From assembly GCA_002336895.1 (NCBI GenBank), contig DDFC01000036.1, positions 40,304 to 104,303 on the forward strand: DNA of 64,000 bases, read 5' to 3'. The notes under the pieces were generated by a model, which made no database searches, was not told the DNA's origin, and saw nothing but the letters and a program-made list of their open reading frames with translations. Below, piece by piece: positions 60,664 to 64,000 of this stretch (the first letter of the stretch is position 1; every line of letters starts with the position of its first letter). Source of the stretch: Verrucomicrobiaceae bacterium UBA1938. Its GTDB lineage: Bacteria; Verrucomicrobiota; Verrucomicrobiia; Verrucomicrobiales; Verrucomicrobiaceae. Position numbers and translations under genes: made by a program.

Positions 60664-62435
60664 GGGGTGGGTGGCGTGGAGTGTTTGTCCAGATCCTGCT
60701 CGGCACGGCGGAAGATGGCGGAGCGTGCGGTGAGCAGTATGAAAAAGAAGGAAAGGACCACCACCAGGGCCACACTGAGCTGCGCAGCCTGGCTGGTCTC
60801 CACCGGGCGGCCATCCTTGGTGCCGCCGATCAGGTCCAGCACATAGGACGAGGCGCTGCCGAAAGTCAGCGTGTTGAAATCAAAACCGAAAACACTGCTC
60901 AGCACCGTCATGGCAAAGATGGCCAGCAGAAATGCCGGGCAGACCCACTTGATGATGCCGCCAAAGAGGCGCGGGATGTGGATCGTGGCACCGTGGTGCG
61001 CCTCCTGCATGCCACGTGGGAGGCCCCAGTGCCAGCCGAAGACCAGCGTCTGAATGGTGGCCAGGATGAAGATGAGGAAGGTGCCCACCCAGAAGTCCAG
61101 GGTGTCCAGCGCCTTGAGGTCCTTGCTGAAGTAGGCAACGAATCCCGTGCCCAGTGTGGTGAGCAGGCCGAGCACTGTCACGCTGACCTTGCGCCCCACA
61201 TTCATGGCCTCTTCCAGAAAGGCGATGCCCGGCTGCAGCATGGCGATGGAGCTGGTGACAGCGGCCAGAAAGAGCATGAAGAAGAAGGCCCCGCCAAAGA
61301 AGGCACCCAGCGGCATCTTGGCAAATACCAGCGGCAGCACGGTGAAGCCAAGGCCAAAGGTGCCCTGCCCCGCCACGGAGGCGATGCCGAGAAAGGCCAC
61401 CGCCGCAGGCACGGTGATGAGTCCGCCCAAGGCCACCTCGCAGAACTCATTGGCACTGCTGGCGGTGAGCCCGCTGAGCACCACATCATCCTTCTTTCTG
61501 AGGTAGCTGGCATACACGATGATGATGCCAAAGCCCACGGCCAGGCTGAAGAAGATCTGCGCCGCCGCCGCCATCCATAGCTGCGGATTTTTAAGCTGCT
61601 GCCACGGGGAGATGGTCACGAGATGCAGCGCACCTCCGCTGGTATCCACCTTCTGCTTTGCGGCGGCGATGGCTTCTGCACCCACCACCTCCGCCACCAC
61701 ACGGGCCTCGCCCGCCGCAGGCTGCGTGCGCTCGATCTGCACCTTGCTGGGATTCCACATGTAGCCCAGTCCGTTCACCACGTTGTCGTGAGGTCTGGCA
61801 GGATCTGGTGCGCCAAGTGTGAGCACACGCACCAGCACCACCAGGGCCAGCACGATGAGCATGGGCATGCCGAAGTTGCACATCTTCTCGATGCCACCGG
61901 AAAGGCCACGATAGATGAGCCAGAAATTGAACGCAAACACCAGCACCAGCCACGGCAGCGAGGCATCCCAGGAGGCCGCCAGTGCAGCGCCATTAGCAAG
62001 CTGTCCGCTCATGCCTTTGAACATGGCCACTGTCTGCTCCGTGGTGGTCAGATCCACGCCGCCAGTCCAAAACTTCACCGCGTAGCCCAGGCACCAGGAC
62101 TCGATGAAGACATAGTACATGTAGATCACCACCGGCACGATCACGCCGATGACACCCACATACTTGGCCCAGGGCTTGTTCAGGATCACCGCAAAGGCTC
62201 CCGGAGCAGAGTTGTAGCCCCTGCCGCCTGCGTAGCGCCCCATGGCCCACTCCACCCAGCCGCCGGGCAGACCGATGATGAGAAACGAGATCGCATAGGC
62301 CAGCATGAAGGCGCCGCCGCCGTACTGCGCGGCAAGACCGGGAAAGCGTAGGAAATTGCCCAAGCCCACGGCGCTGCCAGCCACGGCCATGATGACTCCC
62401 AGACGCGATCCCCAGGCTTCTTTGTTTTGCGACAT
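60660..62435 (-). CDS. Sodium-dependent NSS/SNF family transporter
   Basis: 591 residues, about eleven to twelve membrane helices. The family signature is at the N-terminus: WGSRLGVIMAVAGSAVGLGN then FLRFPGLAAQYGGGAF, which carries Na+ ligands. Others are GGWVEWAMGRYAGGRGYNS and AQIFFSLAVGFGIIIVYASY. The family co-imports amino acids with sodium at the inner membrane. A periplasmic-loop-like insert of about 70 residues lies near residue 240. The ATG at 62435 (MSQNKEAWGSRLG) is preferred over 62471. A small MetS-like gene overlaps its 3' end. Confidence 0.92.
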   Translation of the reverse strand: MSQNKEAWGSRLGVIMAVAGSAVGLGNFLRFPGLAAQYGGGAFMLAYAISFLIIGLPGGWVEWAMGRYAGGRGYNSAPGAFAVILNKPWAKYVGVIGVIVPVVIYMYYVFIESWCLGYAVKFWTGGVDLTTTEQTVAMFKGMSGQLANGAALAASWDASLPWLVLVFAFNFWLIYRGLSGGIEKMCNFGMPMLIVLALVVLVRVLTLGAPDPARPHDNVVNGLGYMWNPSKVQIERTQPAAGEARVVAEVVGAEAIAAAKQKVDTSGGALHLVTISPWQQLKNPQLWMAAAAQIFFSLAVGFGIIIVYASYLRKKDDVVLSGLTASSANEFCEVALGGLITVPAAVAFLGIASVAGQGTFGLGFTVLPLVFAKMPLGAFFGGAFFFMLFLAAVTSSIAMLQPGIAFLEEAMNVGRKVSVTVLGLLTTLGTGFVAYFSKDLKALDTLDFWVGTFLIFILATIQTLVFGWHWGLPRGMQEAHHGATIHIPRLFGGIIKWVCPAFLLAIFAMTVLSSVFGFDFNTLTFGSASSYVLDLIGGTKDGRPVETSQAAQLSVALVVVLSFFFILLTARSAIFRRAEQDLDKHSTPPTP

Positions 62436-62575
62436 GGCGGCGAGGTTAGGCAGTGCGATGAGGCAGGACAAGGCGGGAGTGGCGGTTTTCCTCGTCTCCC
62501 CGCACTTTTCAGTTACCCCTTTTCACTTTCATCGCCATATTCGCCGCCCTCTTTCGTCCTCCCCCGCATCAACTC

Positions 62576-63355
62576 ATGGCCACCAAGCGCATCGTCCTCA
62601 AATTCGGTTCCGGCATTCTCACGCGCAAAGACGCGCCAGAGCCCGATCCTGTGCAGCTGCGCAAGCTGGTGGAGGCCGTGGCCCTGCTGCGTCGTGCCGG
62701 ACACTCTGTGGTGGTGGTCAGCAGCGGCGCCGTAGCCTCGGGGCTGAAGCCGCTGGAGTTCAAGCAGCGCCCCTCCGACGTGACCACCCTCCAGGCGCTG
62801 GCCGCCGTGGGGCAGACGCACCTCATGCACGCCTACGAGTCCCTGCTGCGGGATCACGGCCTGCACGTGGCCCAGCTTCTCGTCACGCACGAGGACTTTG
62901 AAAACGAAGACCGTGCCCCGCGTGTGAAGGCCGTGCTGGACCGCCTCATTGAGTTCACCCAAGTGGTGCCCGTCATCAATGAAAACGATTCCGTGGCCAT
63001 TGAGGAACTTCGCTACGGCGACAATGACAAGCTCTCCTCCCGCGTGGCGCGCTTCTGGGGAGCCGACGTGCTCATGCTGCTGACCAGCGCCCCCGGCCTG
63101 CTGCGAGACATGAAGAAACCCGAGGAAGGCCCCATCCCCGTGGTGGCGGACGTGGACGAGGTCATCCACCACGCTGAGGAGGAAAAATCTGCCCTCGGCA
63201 CCGGCGGCATGATCTCCAAGCTGCGCGCCGTGCAGGATGCCGTTCACGGCGGGGTGGAGTGCATCATCGCCTCCGGCCGACATGCCGAGCAGATTCCCGG
63301 GCTCATCGACGGGCACGGAATCTGCACCCGCTTTCCTGCCGCCGCTCGTTCTTAA
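62576..63355 (+). CDS. proB: Glutamate 5-kinase
   Basis: 259 residues. The first enzyme of proline synthesis, phosphorylating glutamate in the cytoplasm. Amino-acid-kinase motifs: VLKFGSGIL at the start, VVVSSGAVASG near residue 50, TLQALAAVGQTHLMHAYE, PVINENDSVAIEELRYGDND near residue 133, and GTGGMISKLRA near residue 205. The C-terminal PUA domain of the E. coli enzyme is absent, giving a single-domain form. It is followed 17 bases later by purU. Confidence 0.95.
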   Translation: MATKRIVLKFGSGILTRKDAPEPDPVQLRKLVEAVALLRRAGHSVVVVSSGAVASGLKPLEFKQRPSDVTTLQALAAVGQTHLMHAYESLLRDHGLHVAQLLVTHEDFENEDRAPRVKAVLDRLIEFTQVVPVINENDSVAIEELRYGDNDKLSSRVARFWGADVLMLLTSAPGLLRDMKKPEEGPIPVVADVDEVIHHAEEEKSALGTGGMISKLRAVQDAVHGGVECIIASGRHAEQIPGLIDGHGICTRFPAAARS

Positions 63356-63372
63356 TCCCCCATCTTTCCGCC

Positions 63373-64000
63373 ATGGCCTCGCAAGACATCGCCACGCTCC
63401 TCATCCACTGCCCGGACCGCCCCGGACTGGTGCACGACGTCACCGGCTTCATCTTTTCGCATCGGGGGAACATCATCGACCTTCAGCAGCACATCGATGA
63501 AGAGCAAAATGCCTTCTTCATGCGCCTGGAATGGAGCCTGGAAAACTTCACCCTCGAAAATGAGGAGATCGAGGCCCGCCTGCAACCCATGGCCCGCCGT
63601 CATGAAATGCAGATGCGCCTCAGCTTTGCCAGCCAGCGCAAACGCATCGCCCTCTTTGTCACCAAGGAGAACCACTGCCTCTACGACCTGCTGGCCCGCC
63701 ATGAGTCCGGCGACCTCCCCGTGGACATCCCGCTCATCGTGGCCAATCACGAGACGCTGCGCCCTGCGGCCGAGCGTTTCGGCATTCCCTTCCACCACTT
63801 CCCCATCACCAAGGAGAACAAGCTGGAGCAGGAGGCCGCGCAGATCGAGCTGCTGCGCCAGCACCGCATCGACACCGTGGTGCTCGCCCGCTACATGCAG
63901 ATCATCAGCCCGGCCATGATCGCGGAGTTTCCGCACCGCATCCTGAACATCCACCACAGCTTCCTCCCCGCCTTTGTGGGGGCCAAGCCCTACCACCAGG
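63373..64000 (+). CDS. purU: Formyltetrahydrofolate deformylase (partial, cut by window end)
   Basis: The first 209 residues are visible. An N-terminal ACT domain (TLLIHCPDRPGLVHDVTGFI, about residues 1-85) precedes the formyltransferase-fold catalytic domain, with RIALFVTKENHCLYDLLARH, PLIVANHETLRP and NIHHSFLPAFVGAKPYHQ at the edge (catalytic histidine region). PurU hydrolyses 10-formyl-THF to formate and THF, balancing one-carbon units. It follows proB closely. The stop is outside the window. Confidence 0.93.
   Translation, partial: MASQDIATLLIHCPDRPGLVHDVTGFIFSHRGNIIDLQQHIDEEQNAFFMRLEWSLENFTLENEEIEARLQPMARRHEMQMRLSFASQRKRIALFVTKENHCLYDLLARHESGDLPVDIPLIVANHETLRPAAERFGIPFHHFPITKENKLEQEAAQIELLRQHRIDTVVLARYMQIISPAMIAEFPHRILNIHHSFLPAFVGAKPYHQ

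Overview
The window looks like chromosome of a GC-rich, Gram-negative member of the Verrucomicrobiota, probably Prosthecobacter-like. This is inferred from gene content only: many secreted proteins of unknown function, two Gfo/Idh/MocA oxidoreductases, an ECF sigma/anti-sigma-like pair, a two-partner secretion locus, and a DPDGDG-type linker in an exported protein. Housekeeping genes are queA, purH, lgt, glgB, leuS, proB, purU (cut by the right edge) and one tRNA-Arg(CCG). No rRNA, CRISPR array, integrase or prophage structural gene was seen.

Layout. 0-8.9 kb: queA, a sugar-type oxidoreductase, a DUF3313-like lipoprotein, an HD hydrolase, a DUF3592 protein coupled to a DHFR-like protein, and a large beta-helix protein. 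8.9-11.5 kb: a repeat-rich accessory stretch with a GNAT acetyltransferase, two orphan proteins and at least two families of palindromic repeats. 11.7-23.9 kb: mostly core genes (oxidoreductase, purH, lgt, sigma/anti-sigma pair, glutathione peroxidase, glgB). 23.9-25.8 kb: a glycosyltransferase gene with a REP-associated tyrosine transposase (RAYT) lying in frame inside it, amid about eight REP palindromes and a decayed tandem copy of the gene start. 26-30 kb: leuS and exported proteins. 30-36.6 kb: a tight one-direction cluster of two PaaK/CapK-like adenylate-forming ligases, one MDR dehydrogenase and two BioF2-like acetyltransferases. 37.8-38.6 kb: a DUF3990 ADP-ribosyltransferase-like protein overlapping a small unknown partner. 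39.8-48.4 kb: an accessory region beside tRNA-Arg with a duplicated exported protein gene and its 3' non-coding DNA, an excisionase-type DNA-binding protein, a DnaB-N/DUF3987 replication-type protein and a SMEK/NB-ARC/TPR STAND NTPase that is a good candidate anti-phage sensor. 49-59.5 kb: an exported double-FecR protein, a 1759-residue TpsA exoprotein, its TpsB transporter and a CHASE2 adenylate cyclase. 59.5-64 kb: a Tat-exported DUF3500 protein, an NSS transporter with an unannotated 32-residue small subunit, proB and purU.

The most unusual items are the in-frame RAYT/glycosyltransferase chimera with its REP-driven rearrangement, the ligase/dehydrogenase/acetyltransferase cluster, the SMEK STAND gene next to mobile-element functions, the DUF3990 pair, and dispersed repeats whose copies show compensatory base changes that preserve stems. 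All function calls are by reading motifs and family resemblance; no database search was possible.
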